From: Rhodanobacter sp.
Lineage (GTDB): Bacteria > Pseudomonadota > Gammaproteobacteria > Xanthomonadales > Rhodanobacteraceae
Assembly: GCA_004322005.1 (NCBI GenBank)
Contig: SCRF01000118.1
Location: 1 to 45,174, forward strand
DNA: 45,174 nucleotides
Direction: 5' to 3'
Shown here: positions 9,034 through 18,514 of the stretch, piece by piece
How the letters are laid out: every line of letters begins with the position of its first letter
Position numbering within the stretch: the first letter of the stretch is position 1
Program-made: the position numbers and the translations under genes
Notes under the pieces: model-generated
Database searches by the model: none
The model's input: the letters and a program-made list of their open reading frames with translations, nothing else
What the model was told of the DNA's origin: nothing

Positions 9034-9819
9034 TCAAGCTGCGCCGTACTCGTCGTGGCGGCGCCACCACATGCCCGTTTCGTTACGCCCGCGGGGCGCG
9101 CGATCGAGCCACTGGTACATGCCCCAGAGACCGTCCAGCCCACGCGCGTAGGTGGAATAGCAGTGGTAGACGACGCCGTCCGCCAGCGCGAACGCGCTCA
9201 TGCCCGGCCGCTCGCGCAGGTAGGTGGACACGTCGGTTCCGCTCATGACGGCGTTCTGCACCGGGGGCGATGCGTCGCCGGCCTCCTTGCCCATCTTGAA
9301 CGGCAGCTGCGACGCCGGCGGCTCGCGCCGGTAGTTGTATTCGATGCCACCCTCGCGCTGCTGCTGCTCGGTGAACGAGCTGCTGAAGTCGGCGTTGAAA
9401 TCACCGCCGAACGACGACGCCCACGGAAACGTCCAGCCCATCCGCTGCCGGTAGGCCTGGATCTTCGCGAACGGCGCCAGCGACACCGCCATCAACGTCA
9501 CGTCGTGATGGGCGAGGTGCGTCGCAAACCCGTTGAAGCCGTCCGCAATCGTCGAGCAGGTCGGGCAGCCCGCGGTGTAGTCGGGCCCGAACATGAAGTG
9601 GTAGACCAGCAGCTGCGAGCGACCGCGGAACAGCTCCGCCAGCGTGGCGCTGCCTTCCTCGGTCTCGAACCGGTACGTCTTGTCGATGCGGACCCACGGC
9701 AGCGCCTGGCGCTGCCGGGCCAGTTCATCACTGCGTCGGGTCAGCTCTTTTTCCGCTTCGAGCAGTTCCAGTCGCTGCTTGAGCCACTGCTCGCGGGTTC
9801 CAGTTGCATGCGTTGTCAT
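9034..9819 (-). CDS. DUF899 family thioredoxin-like protein
   Basis: A 261-aa cytosolic protein of the DUF899 family (thioredoxin-fold, AhpC/TSA-like). Residues 80-92 hold the DYTAGCPTCSTIA element with a C85-x-x-C88 pair in the position of a thioredoxin active site. Before it lies LLVYHFMFGP, the beta-strand typical of the family. The N-terminus (REQWLKQRLELLEAEKEL) is a helix. ATG 9819 is chosen because GGGAGGAA lies 3-4 bases upstream; ATG 9870 is an in-frame extension without such a site. The exact reaction is not established for the family. It precedes DUF2182 in the same unit. Confidence 0.85.
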   Translation of the reverse strand: MTTHATGTREQWLKQRLELLEAEKELTRRSDELARQRQALPWVRIDKTYRFETEEGSATLAELFRGRSQLLVYHFMFGPDYTAGCPTCSTIADGFNGFATHLAHHDVTLMAVSLAPFAKIQAYRQRMGWTFPWASSFGGDFNADFSSSFTEQQQREGGIEYNYRREPPASQLPFKMGKEAGDASPPVQNAVMSGTDVSTYLRERPGMSAFALADGVVYHCYSTYARGLDGLWGMYQWLDRAPRGRNETGMWWRRHDEYGAA

Positions 9820-9952
9820 GACTTCCTCCCGTATGGATCGATCGGCCCCGTGTCGGCCAGCGACCTCCACCAGGGACTGCGGGATAGGCTAGATTCCGGC
9901 AACCGGACGGTGGGAGTGACAACTGTGGCGCGATTGCGATGAGCCTGCTCCG

Positions 9953-11173
9953 ATGGATTCGCTGATCACCGCGGCGGCGCGTGCGCTGGCGGCGGGTGAC
10001 CCGCTCGGCGCACTGAAACGCATCGCCTTGCGCGACGATGCGCCTGCGCTCGCGCTGCGCGGCATCGCGATGGCCCAGCTCGGCGATTTCGTCCGGGCCA
10101 GGACGCTGCTGCGACGTGCCATGCGTGCGTTCGGTCCGAAAGAGGCGATCGCCCGTGCGCGGTGCGTGGTCGCCGAGGCCGAGGTGGCACTCGCCTCGCG
10201 CGAGCTCGGCTGGCCGGCGAAGACCCTCGACGCGGCGCGGGCGACCCTGGAAGCGCGCGGCGACCGGGTCAACGCGGCGCATGCACGATATGTGGCGATC
10301 CGCCGCCTGCTGCTGATCGGACGACTCGACGAGGCCGAGCACGCGCTCGCCGAGATCGACCCTGCGCCCTTGCCGCCGGCCTTGCTGGCCGCCCATGCGC
10401 TGATGGTTGCGGGCATCGCGATCCGCCGCATTCGCACGAAAGCGGCGCAGGCCGCGCTGGCCCGGGCCGGGCTGGCCGCGCGTCGCGCCGGCATCCCGGC
10501 CCTGGTGGCGGAGGTCGAAAGCGCATGGCGGCTTCTTCGCGCGCCCGCGGCGCGCGTGCTGACCCACGGTGAGGAGCGACGGCTGCTGCTCGGGGAGGTC
10601 GAGGCCTTGCTGGCATCGGACGTTCTCGTGGTGGACGCGTGCCGTCATGCCTTGCGTCGGCGGGACGCCGTGGTCCCGCTCGCCAGTCGACCGGTGCTGT
10701 TCACGCTGGTGCGCATGCTCGGTGAGGCGTGGCCGGCGGACGTGCCGAGGAACACGCTGATCGCCCGTGCGTTCCGGGCCAAGCTCATCGACGAATCGCA
10801 CCGCGCGCGGTTGCGCGTCGAGATGGCGCGACTGCGCACGGCCCTGGGCGCGCTGGCCGGCGTGCATGCGACGAAGCGGGGATTCGCCCTGGTGCCTCAT
10901 GGCGCGCGCCAGATCGTCGTGCTGGCCTGGCCGATCGAAGAGCCGCATGCGGCCGTGCTCGCCCTGCTCGCCGACGGCGAGTCGTGGTCGAGCTCGGCGC
11001 TGGCGCTCGCGCTGGGAAACAGTCAGCGCACGGTGCAACGCGCGCTGGAGGCGCTCGCGGCCGCGGGCAAGGTGCAGTCGTTCGGTCTCGGGCGCGCGCG
11101 GCGCTGGATGACTCCGCCCGTGCCCGGATTCACGACCACCTTGTTACTTCCGACGCCACTCGCGGGCGACTAG
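9953..11173 (+). CDS. Helix-turn-helix protein with TPR-like N-terminal region
   Basis: A 406-aa protein. Residues 1-230 are alpha-helical alanine/arginine-rich repeats of about 34-40 aa (ALRGIAMAQLGDFVRARTLL, RLLLIGRLDEAEHALAEI), resembling tetratricopeptide repeats. A middle region around residues 240-320 (LTHGEERRLLLGEVEAL, VLFTLVRMLGEAWPADVPRN) resembles a winged-helix output domain. The C-terminus (ESWSSSALALALGNSQRTVQ, near residue 345) is a clear helix-turn-helix. It is divergent from DUF899/DUF2182 with starts 134 bases apart, so it may regulate them; that is inference. No effector-binding domain is recognised. Confidence 0.68.
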   Translation: MDSLITAAARALAAGDPLGALKRIALRDDAPALALRGIAMAQLGDFVRARTLLRRAMRAFGPKEAIARARCVVAEAEVALASRELGWPAKTLDAARATLEARGDRVNAAHARYVAIRRLLLIGRLDEAEHALAEIDPAPLPPALLAAHALMVAGIAIRRIRTKAAQAALARAGLAARRAGIPALVAEVESAWRLLRAPAARVLTHGEERRLLLGEVEALLASDVLVVDACRHALRRRDAVVPLASRPVLFTLVRMLGEAWPADVPRNTLIARAFRAKLIDESHRARLRVEMARLRTALGALAGVHATKRGFALVPHGARQIVVLAWPIEEPHAAVLALLADGESWSSSALALALGNSQRTVQRALEALAAAGKVQSFGLGRARRWMTPPVPGFTTTLLLPTPLAGD

Positions 11174-11204
11174 GATTCCACCATCGAGCAAGCAGGACGG
11201 AAAC

Positions 11205-11837
11205 ATGAAGCGATCGGCCGCTGACATCGTGCATGAATACGGCCCCTTTCCGGGTCTCGACAGCGTGGGCGGGGTGACCTATGACGGCGAGCGCGTCTGG
11301 TTCGCGTCCGGCGGCCGCTTGAACGCGCTCGATCCGGCCAGCGGCGAGGTCTTGCACTCGCTCGATGTCGCCGCGCATGCGGGCACCGCTTTCGACGGCC
11401 GGCACCTGTACCAGATCGCGGAGGATCGCATCCACAAGATCGATCCGGCCACCGGGCGCGTGCTCGCCACCATCCCGGCGCCTGGCGGCGGCGGCGATTC
11501 GGGGCTGGCGTGGGCCGAAGGCACGCTATGGGTAGGGGAATATCGAGAGCGGAAAATTCATCAGGTCGATCCCCGGACCGGGGCGGTGCTTCGCTCCATC
11601 CAGTCCAACCGCTTCGTCACCGGGGTCACCTGGGTCGATGGCGAACTCTGGCACGGCACCTGGGAAGGCGAAGAGAGCGAATTGCGGCACCTCGATGCCC
11701 GTTCGGGCGACGTCCTGGAGAGCCTTGCGATGCCACCCGGCATGGGCGTGGCCGGGCTCGAATCCGATGGCGACGACCGCTTCTTCTGCGGCGGCGGCAA
11801 CAGCGGCAAGATACGCACCGTGCGCCGAAGCGGGTGA
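11205..11837 (+). CDS. Small beta-propeller protein (glutamine-cyclotransferase/YncE-like)
   Basis: A 210-aa protein without a signal peptide, built from about five repeats of the form G-V-T/A-W/Y-D-G-E-x-L/V-W-x-G...I-x-x-I-D-P-x-T-G-x-V-L: GVTYDGERVWFASGGRLNAL, HLYQIAEDRIHKIDPATGRV, GLAWAEGTLWVGEYRERKI, GVTWVDGELWHGTWEGEE. This is the propeller repeat of glutaminyl cyclotransferase, virginiamycin B lyase and YncE relatives. It is shorter than those proteins and the active-site residues are not obvious, so only the fold is assigned. CAGGACGGAAAC precedes ATG 11205. It follows the HTH gene by 31 bases and may be co-transcribed with it. Confidence 0.7.
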   Translation: MKRSAADIVHEYGPFPGLDSVGGVTYDGERVWFASGGRLNALDPASGEVLHSLDVAAHAGTAFDGRHLYQIAEDRIHKIDPATGRVLATIPAPGGGGDSGLAWAEGTLWVGEYRERKIHQVDPRTGAVLRSIQSNRFVTGVTWVDGELWHGTWEGEESELRHLDARSGDVLESLAMPPGMGVAGLESDGDDRFFCGGGNSGKIRTVRRSG

Positions 11838-11935
11838 GACTCCGCGGCCGGCCCGTGACTTTCGGCCCATAAGCTTCGCCTGCCGAAGGGCCCTACACTC
11901 AGGCTTTGAACTTGCCCGTCCCCGGGGGATTGTCC

Positions 11936-14900
11936 ATGCGCCTGCGTCGTTGCCTCACCGTGATTGCCCTTGGCCTCGCCGCCACCTTCGCCGCGCACGC
12001 TACGGTCGATCCCTCGCTGTACCAGGGATTGAGCTGGCGACTGATCGGCCCGTTCCGCGGCGGCCGCGTGCTGACGGTGGCGGGGATTCCGGGCGACAGC
12101 CGGCATTTCTATTTCGGCGCGGTGGACGGCGGCGTGTGGGCTACGGCGGATGCCGGACGCACCTGGCAGCCGATCTTCGACAGCGAGAAGGAGGTCGGCT
12201 CGATCGGCGCGCTGGCGCTGGCACCGTCCGATCCGAAGACGATCTACGTCGGCACCGGCGAAGCCGACATGCGCTCGGACATCGCCCACGGCGACGGCAT
12301 GTACAAGAGCACCGACGGCGGCACGCACTGGCAGCACATCGGCCTGCGGGACACGCGCCAGATCGCCGGCGTGCTGGTCGATCCGCGCAACCCGAACGTG
12401 GCGTTCGTGGCCGCGCTGGGCCATGCCTACGGGCCGAATGCCGAGCGCGGCGTGTTCCGCACTACCGATGGCGGCGCGCACTGGAGCAAGGTGCTGTTCA
12501 AGGACGCCGACACCGGCGCGATCGACCTGGCCTTCAAGCCCGGCGACCCGGACACCATCTACGCCGCGCTGTGGCAGACCCGACGCCCGCCGTGGAGCGT
12601 GTACCCGCCCTCGAACGGGCCGGGCAGCGGGCTGTACGTATCGCATGACGGCGGCAGCCACTGGAGTCAGCTGCAAGGCAACGGCTTTCCCGCGCATCCC
12701 GGCCGCATCGGCATCGCGGTGGCGCCGAACCGGCCGAACCGCGTGTTCGCGCTGGTCGATGCCGCCGGTGGCGAAGGCGGCCTGTACCGCTCCGACGACG
12801 GCGGCGCGCACTGGCAGCACGTCACCGGCGACCAGCGCATCTGGCAGCGCGGCTGGTATTTCTGCCGGCTCACGGTGGATCCGAAGAACGCCGACCGCGT
12901 CTACGTGATGAACACCATCGTGCTGCGCTCGGACGACGGCGGCAAGCATTTCATCGCGCTGAAGGGCGATCCCACCGGCGACGATTTCCACCAGATGTGG
13001 ATCGACCCGACCGACTCCAACCGGCAGATTCTCGGCGTCGACCAGGGCACCCTGATCACCCTCAACGGCGGCAAGACCTGGTCGAGCTGGCAGAACCAGC
13101 CGACCGCGCAGATCTACCATGTCAGCACCGACAACCGCTTCCCGTACTGGGTCTACGGCGCGCAGCAGGATTCCGGCGCGGTGGCGCTGCCCAGCCGCAC
13201 CGACAGCCATGACGGCATCAGCATGGAGCAGTTCCACGAGATCACCGCCGGCGGCGAAAGCGGCATGATCGCACCCGATCCGGACGATCCGGCCATCGTC
13301 TACGGCAACAAGGTCGACAAGCTGGACACCCGCAGCGGCCAGACCCGCAACGTCGATCCCACCCTGGCTTACCCCGCCGCGCATTATCGCGGCGCCTGGA
13401 CGCTGCCGCTGACGTTCTCCAGACGCGGCACCCGCACGCTGTACTTCGCCAACCAGCGGCTGTTCCGCACCACCGACGGCGGCGAGCACTGGACCCCGAT
13501 CAGCCCCGACCTGACCCGCGAGAATGCCGGCACGCCGGCCAACCTCGACCCCGTCACGGCGAGCGACGACAACCACGTCAGCCAGCGCCGTGGCGTGATC
13601 TACACCATCGCGCCCTCGCCGCTGAGCGCGCAGGCACTGTGGGTGGGCACCGACGACGGCCTGGTCTGGCGCAGCGACGACGGCGGCGCGCACTGGCGCA
13701 ACGTCACGCCGAAGGCGATCACGCCATGGTCGAAGGTCGCCGGGATCGAGCTGTCCCGCTTCGATGCCAACGTTGCCTATCTGGCGATCGACCGGCATCG
13801 CCTGGACGACGACACCCCGTACATCTATCGCACCGGCGATGGCGGCGCCAGCTGGACGCCGATCACCACCGGCATTGCATCCAACAGCTTCGTCAACGTG
13901 GTGCGCGAGGATCCCGCGCACAAGGGCCTGCTGTACGCCGGCACCGAGCGCGGCATCGACGTGTCGTTCGACGACGGCGCGCACTGGCAGAGCCTCCAGC
14001 AAAACCTGCCGACGACCTCGGTGCGCGACATCGACGTGCACGGCAACGACCTGGTGATCGCCACCCACGGCCGCGGCTTCTGGATCATGGACGACGTCAG
14101 CGCGTTGCGGCAGATGGATGGCGTGCACGCGGACACCGCCACCCTGTTCAAGCCGGCCGCTGCGATCCGCGTGCGCCCGCCCAGCTTCACCGGCACCCCG
14201 CTGCCGAAGGACGAACCGACCGCCGCCAACCCGCCCGACGGCGCCAGCATCGACTACGTGCTGCCCGGGACGGTCAAGGGGCCGGTGACGCTGACCGTGC
14301 TCGACGCACAAGGCCACACCGTGCGCAGCTTCAGCAGCGCCGACAAGGCGACCGCGCCGGATCCGGCCAAGCTCGCCTACGCGCCGGAATGGGTGCCGCC
14401 GCCGATGCGGCTGTCCACGGCGGCAGGCATGCATCGCTTCGTGTGGGATCTGCGCTATCCGCCGCCGGCTGCCGTGCCTGCGTCCAGCGAACGGCCGGCC
14501 AGCGGCGTATGGGCGCCGCCCGGCCAGTACCGCATCGAGCTTGGCGTGAATGGCCGGCATTATCGGCAGCCGTTGCGGGTATTGCCCGATCCGCGCGTGC
14601 CCGTTTCCGCAGCCGCCCTGCAGCGCGAATTCGTGCTGGCGCGCAAGGTGCAAGCTGCCACGGTACGCAGCGCCGCGGCGGGTGCCGAGGCGACCCGGCT
14701 GCTGAAGGCGCTGGACGCGCGACGGACGCATGCCGACGGCAGCCTGCGCACGCAGATCGAGACCCTGCTGGCCAAGGCAACCGATCTGTCCGGCGTACAG
14801 CTGCATCCCGATCCGCGCAACAGCATGGGCAGCCCACCCCGCCGCACCGACAGCCTGCGCGCGCTGTCGATGGATCTGGCCAAACTCGAACAGGCGGTCG

Positions 14901-15064
14901 ACGGCGCCGATGCCGATCCCGGCACCGACGCGCTGGCCTCGTATGCCAGCCTGTCGGATACCCTCACCGCCACGCTCGATGCATGGAAACGACTGAAACA
15001 GGACGATCTGGCCGCGCTCGACCGCGCGCTCAAGGCTGCCGGGCAAAAACCGCTCGCCTGGTGA
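11936..15064 (+). CDS. Second secreted sortilin/VPS10-type BNR-repeat propeller protein
   Basis: A 1042-aa paralogue of the 2732-5959 product. The signal peptide is residues 1-22 (ending FAAHA). Mature sequence starts DPSLYQGLSWRLIGPFRGGR, a typical N-terminus of this group. BNR/Asp-box motifs recur (SHDGGSHW, SDDGGAHW, TTDGGEHW, TGDGGASW), and ATHGRGFWIMDDVSALRQM closes the propeller region as in the paralogue. The C-terminal 250 residues hold a beta-sandwich and helices. GGGGGA lies 7 bases before ATG 11936. No catalytic residue is assigned. It has its own signal peptide and no coupled partner, unlike the first copy. Confidence 0.8.
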   Translation: MRLRRCLTVIALGLAATFAAHATVDPSLYQGLSWRLIGPFRGGRVLTVAGIPGDSRHFYFGAVDGGVWATADAGRTWQPIFDSEKEVGSIGALALAPSDPKTIYVGTGEADMRSDIAHGDGMYKSTDGGTHWQHIGLRDTRQIAGVLVDPRNPNVAFVAALGHAYGPNAERGVFRTTDGGAHWSKVLFKDADTGAIDLAFKPGDPDTIYAALWQTRRPPWSVYPPSNGPGSGLYVSHDGGSHWSQLQGNGFPAHPGRIGIAVAPNRPNRVFALVDAAGGEGGLYRSDDGGAHWQHVTGDQRIWQRGWYFCRLTVDPKNADRVYVMNTIVLRSDDGGKHFIALKGDPTGDDFHQMWIDPTDSNRQILGVDQGTLITLNGGKTWSSWQNQPTAQIYHVSTDNRFPYWVYGAQQDSGAVALPSRTDSHDGISMEQFHEITAGGESGMIAPDPDDPAIVYGNKVDKLDTRSGQTRNVDPTLAYPAAHYRGAWTLPLTFSRRGTRTLYFANQRLFRTTDGGEHWTPISPDLTRENAGTPANLDPVTASDDNHVSQRRGVIYTIAPSPLSAQALWVGTDDGLVWRSDDGGAHWRNVTPKAITPWSKVAGIELSRFDANVAYLAIDRHRLDDDTPYIYRTGDGGASWTPITTGIASNSFVNVVREDPAHKGLLYAGTERGIDVSFDDGAHWQSLQQNLPTTSVRDIDVHGNDLVIATHGRGFWIMDDVSALRQMDGVHADTATLFKPAAAIRVRPPSFTGTPLPKDEPTAANPPDGASIDYVLPGTVKGPVTLTVLDAQGHTVRSFSSADKATAPDPAKLAYAPEWVPPPMRLSTAAGMHRFVWDLRYPPPAAVPASSERPASGVWAPPGQYRIELGVNGRHYRQPLRVLPDPRVPVSAAALQREFVLARKVQAATVRSAAAGAEATRLLKALDARRTHADGSLRTQIETLLAKATDLSGVQLHPDPRNSMGSPPRRTDSLRALSMDLAKLEQAVDGADADPGTDALASYASLSDTLTATLDAWKRLKQDDLAALDRALKAAGQKPLAW

Positions 15065-15133
15065 GCGCGTCATGGCGATGGATGCAGGTCGACGAGGCGT
15101 AACCTCGAATACCCTGATCCTTGACACCTGCCC

Positions 15134-15203
15134 GTAGGAGCCCGCTTGCGGGCGATGCTTTTGACCCACGCCGGAAAAGCATCGCCCGCAAGCGGGCTCC
15201 TAC
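15134..15203. repeat. REP pair, family B (GCCCGC/GCGGGC stem)
   Basis: Inverted pair GTAGGAGCCCGCTTGCGGGC...GCTCCTAC. The hairpin stem is GCCCGC-TT-GCGGGC in place of GCGCAC-CCT-GTGCGC, while the GTAG head, the GAGC start and the GATGCTTTT tail are the same as in family A. The exchange on both stem arms keeps the pairing. Confidence 0.85.
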
Positions 15204-15247
15204 GGTTCAGCGCCGAATTCGATAGTGTGCAACCCGAGGACAATGGC

Positions 15248-16837
15248 ATGCGGCGTTGGAACGGCTGGGGCGAGGAGTCCACCACGGTGGAACTGCCGAA
15301 ACAGGGGGTGGCCTTCCTGGCGGCGCGCATCGGCGTCGGCGCGCCGCTGCCCGATGCCAGCCTGGACAGCGTGCTGGCGAAGGTACCGCCCTCGCGCCTA
15401 CCGCCCCATCCGCTGCTGGTCGCCGCGGCCGAGGACCGGGTGCGGCATGCCCGCGGGCAAAGCCTGCCGGACTGGCTGGCGATGCGTTCGGGCGACTTCG
15501 GCCGGTTTCCCGATGCGGTGGCCTATCCGGAAACCGCCGCGCAGATCCGCAAGCTGCTGGCCTGGGCCTGCGCGCAGGACGCCAGCGTCATCGTGTACGG
15601 CGGCGGCACCTCGGTGGCCGGGCACATCACCCCGCAGGCCGGCACCCGACCGCTGCTGACCCTGTCGCTGGAGCGCATGAACCGGCTGATCGAACTGGAC
15701 GAGCCAAGCCGGATCGCCACCTTCGGCCCCGGCGCCAATGGCCCGCAGGTGGAAAGCCAGTTGCGCGCGCGGGGCTACACCCTCGGCCATTTTCCGCAGT
15801 CGTGGGAACTGTCCACCCTCGGCGGCTGGGTGGCCAGCCGCTCCAGCGGCCAGCAATCGCTGCGCTACGGACGGATCGAGCAGCTGTTCGCCGGCGGCAC
15901 GCTGGAAACCTTCGCCGGGCCGCTGCGGATCCCCACCTTCCCGGCCTCGTCGGCCGGACCGGACCTGCGCGAGATCGTGCTGGGCTCCGAGGGGCGCTTC
16001 GGCGTCATCTCCGAGGTGCGGGTACGGGTGAGCCGGCTGCCGGCGCAGGAACATTTCCACGCGGTGTTCCTGCCGTCCTGGCCGCAGGCGCTCGAAGCGG
16101 TTCGCGAGCTGGCGCAGGCGCGGGTGCCGCTGTCGATGCTGCGTCTGTCCAACGCGATCGAGACCGAAACCCAGCTGGCGCTGGCCGGTCATCCCGGGCC
16201 GATCGCGTGGCTGGAAAAATATCTGGCCCTGCGCGGTGCCGGTCGCGGCAAGTGCATGCTGACCTTCGGCGTCACCGGCGAGCGCCTGCAGAACGCCGCA
16301 TCGTTGCGGCAGGCGAAGCGACGGCTGAAGAAATTCGGCGGCGTCTTCACCGGCACCCTGCTGGGCAGCAAATGGGCGCAGAACCGCTTCCGCTTTCCCT
16401 ACCTGCGCGAGAACCTGTGGCAGGCCGGCTACACGGTGGACACGCTGGAAACCGCGACCGACTGGAGCAACGTCGACAGCCTGCTGAACCGCGTCGAGGC
16501 CAGTCTGCGCGAAGGCCTGGCGGGCGAGCCGGTGCATGTGTTCACCCACCTCTCGCATGCCTACGGCGAAGGTTCGAGCCTGTACACCACGTATGTGTTC
16601 CGCGCGGCCGACAGCCATGCGCAGACGCTGGCACGCTGGCAAATCCTCAAGCAGGCGGCGAGCCGCACCATCGTCGCGCACCGCGGCACGATCAGCCACC
16701 AGCACGGCGTGGGCCGCGACCATGCGCCGTATCTGCCGGTCGAGAAAGGGGCGCTGGGCATCGCCGCGCTGCAGGCGCTGGCCGTGCATTTCGACCCCGA
16801 GCGCCGGCTGAATCCCGGCGTGCTACTGGAGGAATGA
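15248..16837 (+). CDS. FAD-binding oxidase, alkyl-DHAP synthase (AGPS)-like
   Basis: A 529-aa flavoprotein of the VAO/FAD_binding_4 family. The FAD PP-loop is VYGGGTSVAGH at residues 116-126. Further landmarks are WVASRSSGQQSLRYGRIEQL, the AGPS-type sequence before the cap domain, and the C-terminal SHQHGVGRDHAPYLPVEKG (HGVGRDH at 486-492), which corresponds to the histidine-rich active-site region of alkyldihydroxyacetonephosphate synthase. AGPS swaps the acyl group of acyl-DHAP for an alkyl group in ether-lipid synthesis, but close bacterial relatives such as YgcU have no proven substrate. GAGGACA precedes ATG 15248. It overlaps or abuts the GlpD-like gene and is first of the set oxidase-dehydrogenase-kinase. 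Confidence 0.82.
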   Translation: MRRWNGWGEESTTVELPKQGVAFLAARIGVGAPLPDASLDSVLAKVPPSRLPPHPLLVAAAEDRVRHARGQSLPDWLAMRSGDFGRFPDAVAYPETAAQIRKLLAWACAQDASVIVYGGGTSVAGHITPQAGTRPLLTLSLERMNRLIELDEPSRIATFGPGANGPQVESQLRARGYTLGHFPQSWELSTLGGWVASRSSGQQSLRYGRIEQLFAGGTLETFAGPLRIPTFPASSAGPDLREIVLGSEGRFGVISEVRVRVSRLPAQEHFHAVFLPSWPQALEAVRELAQARVPLSMLRLSNAIETETQLALAGHPGPIAWLEKYLALRGAGRGKCMLTFGVTGERLQNAASLRQAKRRLKKFGGVFTGTLLGSKWAQNRFRFPYLRENLWQAGYTVDTLETATDWSNVDSLLNRVEASLREGLAGEPVHVFTHLSHAYGEGSSLYTTYVFRAADSHAQTLARWQILKQAASRTIVAHRGTISHQHGVGRDHAPYLPVEKGALGIAALQALAVHFDPERRLNPGVLLEE

Positions 16838-16839
16838 GG

Positions 16840-18429
16840 GTGACCGCATGGAATGCCCGCTGGCGCGAACAGGCCCTGCCCGGACTGGCCGCCGAAACGT
16901 GGGATCTGATCGTGGTGGGCGGCGGCATCAGCGGTGCCGGCATCCTGCGCGAGGCGGCGCGGCGCGGCTGGAAATGCCTGCTGATCGAACAGCGCGACTT
17001 TGCCTGGGGCACCTCCAGCCGCTCGTCGAAGATGGTCCACGGCGGGTTGCGCTATGTCGCCAAGGGCCATCTCCGGCTGACCCATGAATCGGTGCGCGAA
17101 CGGCAGCGGCTGCTCGGCGAGGTGCCGGGTCTGGTCGTTCCGCTGGGTTACATCTTCCCCCACTACCGTGGCGCCTTCCCGGGGCCGAAGGTCATGGGCG
17201 GCCTGCTGACGCTGTACGACCTGCTGGCCGGCCGGCGCAACCACCGCTATGCCGACCTGCCGCAACTGCATTACCTGGTACCCGGCCTGAAGGAGCAGGA
17301 CCTGCTCGGCGGCTCGCTGTTCACCGACGCGCTGACCGACGACGCGCGGCTGGTGATCCGCGTGCTGAGCGAGGCGCGGGCGGCGGGCGGCGAAGCGCTC
17401 AACGGCCTGCGTGTGGTCGAGCTGTGCCGCGACGGCGACCGGGTCGTCGGGCTGCTGGCCGAGGACAGCGAGAGCGGCCAGCGCTTCCGCTTCCGCAGCC
17501 GGGCGACCGCGCTGGCCACCGGCGCCTGGTCCGACCGGCTGCGACGGGTCGGCGGCCCCGCACACATCCGGCCGCTGCGCGGCAGTCACCTGCTGCTGCC
17601 GTCGTGGCGCCTGCCGCTGGCCCATGCCCTGAGCTTCCTGCACGCCGCCGACGGCCGTCCGATCTTCATCTTTCCGTGGGAGGGCGCCACGGTGATCGGC
17701 ACCACCGATCTGGATCATCGCGAGGATCTCGACCTGGAGCCGCGCATCAGCGCCGCCGAAGTCGACTATCTGCTGGCCGCTTGCGCCCAGCAATTTCCGG
17801 CCGCGCGGATCGGTCCGGCCGATGTGCTGTCGACCTGGGCCGGGGTGCGGCCGGTGGTCGGCAGCGGCGCGGCCGGAACCCGCCCCTCGGACGAAACGCG
17901 CGAACATGCGCTGTGGACCGAGCCAGGCTGCGTCGCGATGGCCGGCGGCAAGCTGACCACCTTTCGTCCGCAGGCGCTGGATGTGCTGCGCGCCTGCGCG
18001 CCGATGATCGGCAAGCCGTTCGCCGATGACGACGGCCCGACGTTCGGCTCGCTGCCGCCGGTACCGCTGCCGCAACTGGCGCCGTACCAGCAGCAGCGCC
18101 TGTGCGGCCGGCATGGCCGCGAACTGCCGGCACTGGCTGCCCTGCTGGCGCAACTGGGCAGCGAGAAAGTGGGCACCAGCGAAACGCTGTGGGCCGAACT
18201 GGCACTGGCCACCGAACAGGAGCTGGTGCTGCACCTGGACGACCTGCTGCTGCGCCGGACCCGGCTGGGTCTGCTGCTGGCCAGCGGCGCCGCCGCCGAA
18301 CTGCCGCGCATCCGCCAGCTGTGCCAGCCGCGCCTGGGCTGGAGCGACGAACGCTGGCAACAGGAGGAAACCCGCTATCTGGCACTGTGGCGGCGCTGCT
18401 ACAGCCTGCCCGCGCCGGCTGCCGCGTGA
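16840..18429 (+). CDS. Glycerol-3-phosphate dehydrogenase/oxidase family protein (GlpD-like)
   Basis: A 529-aa FAD-dependent protein. Residues 22-34 hold the Rossmann dinucleotide motif DLIVVGGGISGAG. GTSSRSSKMVHGGLRY at 58-72 is the GlpD signature, and HGRELPALAALL plus the helical C-terminal domain (LDDLLLRRTRLGLLL) are also present. GlpD oxidises sn-glycerol 3-phosphate to DHAP at the membrane, passing electrons to quinone. The start is ambiguous: ATG 16834 overlaps the upstream stop but has GGAGGA directly against it, whereas GTG 16840 has GGAGGA at a 6-base spacing and is preferred here. It may make DHAP for, or use the product of, the neighbouring AGPS-like enzyme. That link is inference. 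Confidence 0.85.
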   Translation: MTAWNARWREQALPGLAAETWDLIVVGGGISGAGILREAARRGWKCLLIEQRDFAWGTSSRSSKMVHGGLRYVAKGHLRLTHESVRERQRLLGEVPGLVVPLGYIFPHYRGAFPGPKVMGGLLTLYDLLAGRRNHRYADLPQLHYLVPGLKEQDLLGGSLFTDALTDDARLVIRVLSEARAAGGEALNGLRVVELCRDGDRVVGLLAEDSESGQRFRFRSRATALATGAWSDRLRRVGGPAHIRPLRGSHLLLPSWRLPLAHALSFLHAADGRPIFIFPWEGATVIGTTDLDHREDLDLEPRISAAEVDYLLAACAQQFPAARIGPADVLSTWAGVRPVVGSGAAGTRPSDETREHALWTEPGCVAMAGGKLTTFRPQALDVLRACAPMIGKPFADDDGPTFGSLPPVPLPQLAPYQQQRLCGRHGRELPALAALLAQLGSEKVGTSETLWAELALATEQELVLHLDDLLLRRTRLGLLLASGAAAELPRIRQLCQPRLGWSDERWQQEETRYLALWRRCYSLPAPAAA

Positions 18430-18514
18430 GCCGAAAGGGTGAAAAGATGCATTTCGCTCTGCGCTGAAACGCAACACTGATCGGGTAAAGGGCACCTTGA
18501 AATAACCCGGATCG

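Noticed and set aside
11561..15169. 1202-codon minus-strand frame opposite the second propeller gene
   Set aside because: Overlaps a well-supported gene fully; repetitive Arg/Ala/Val composition follows from the BNR repeats on the other strand.
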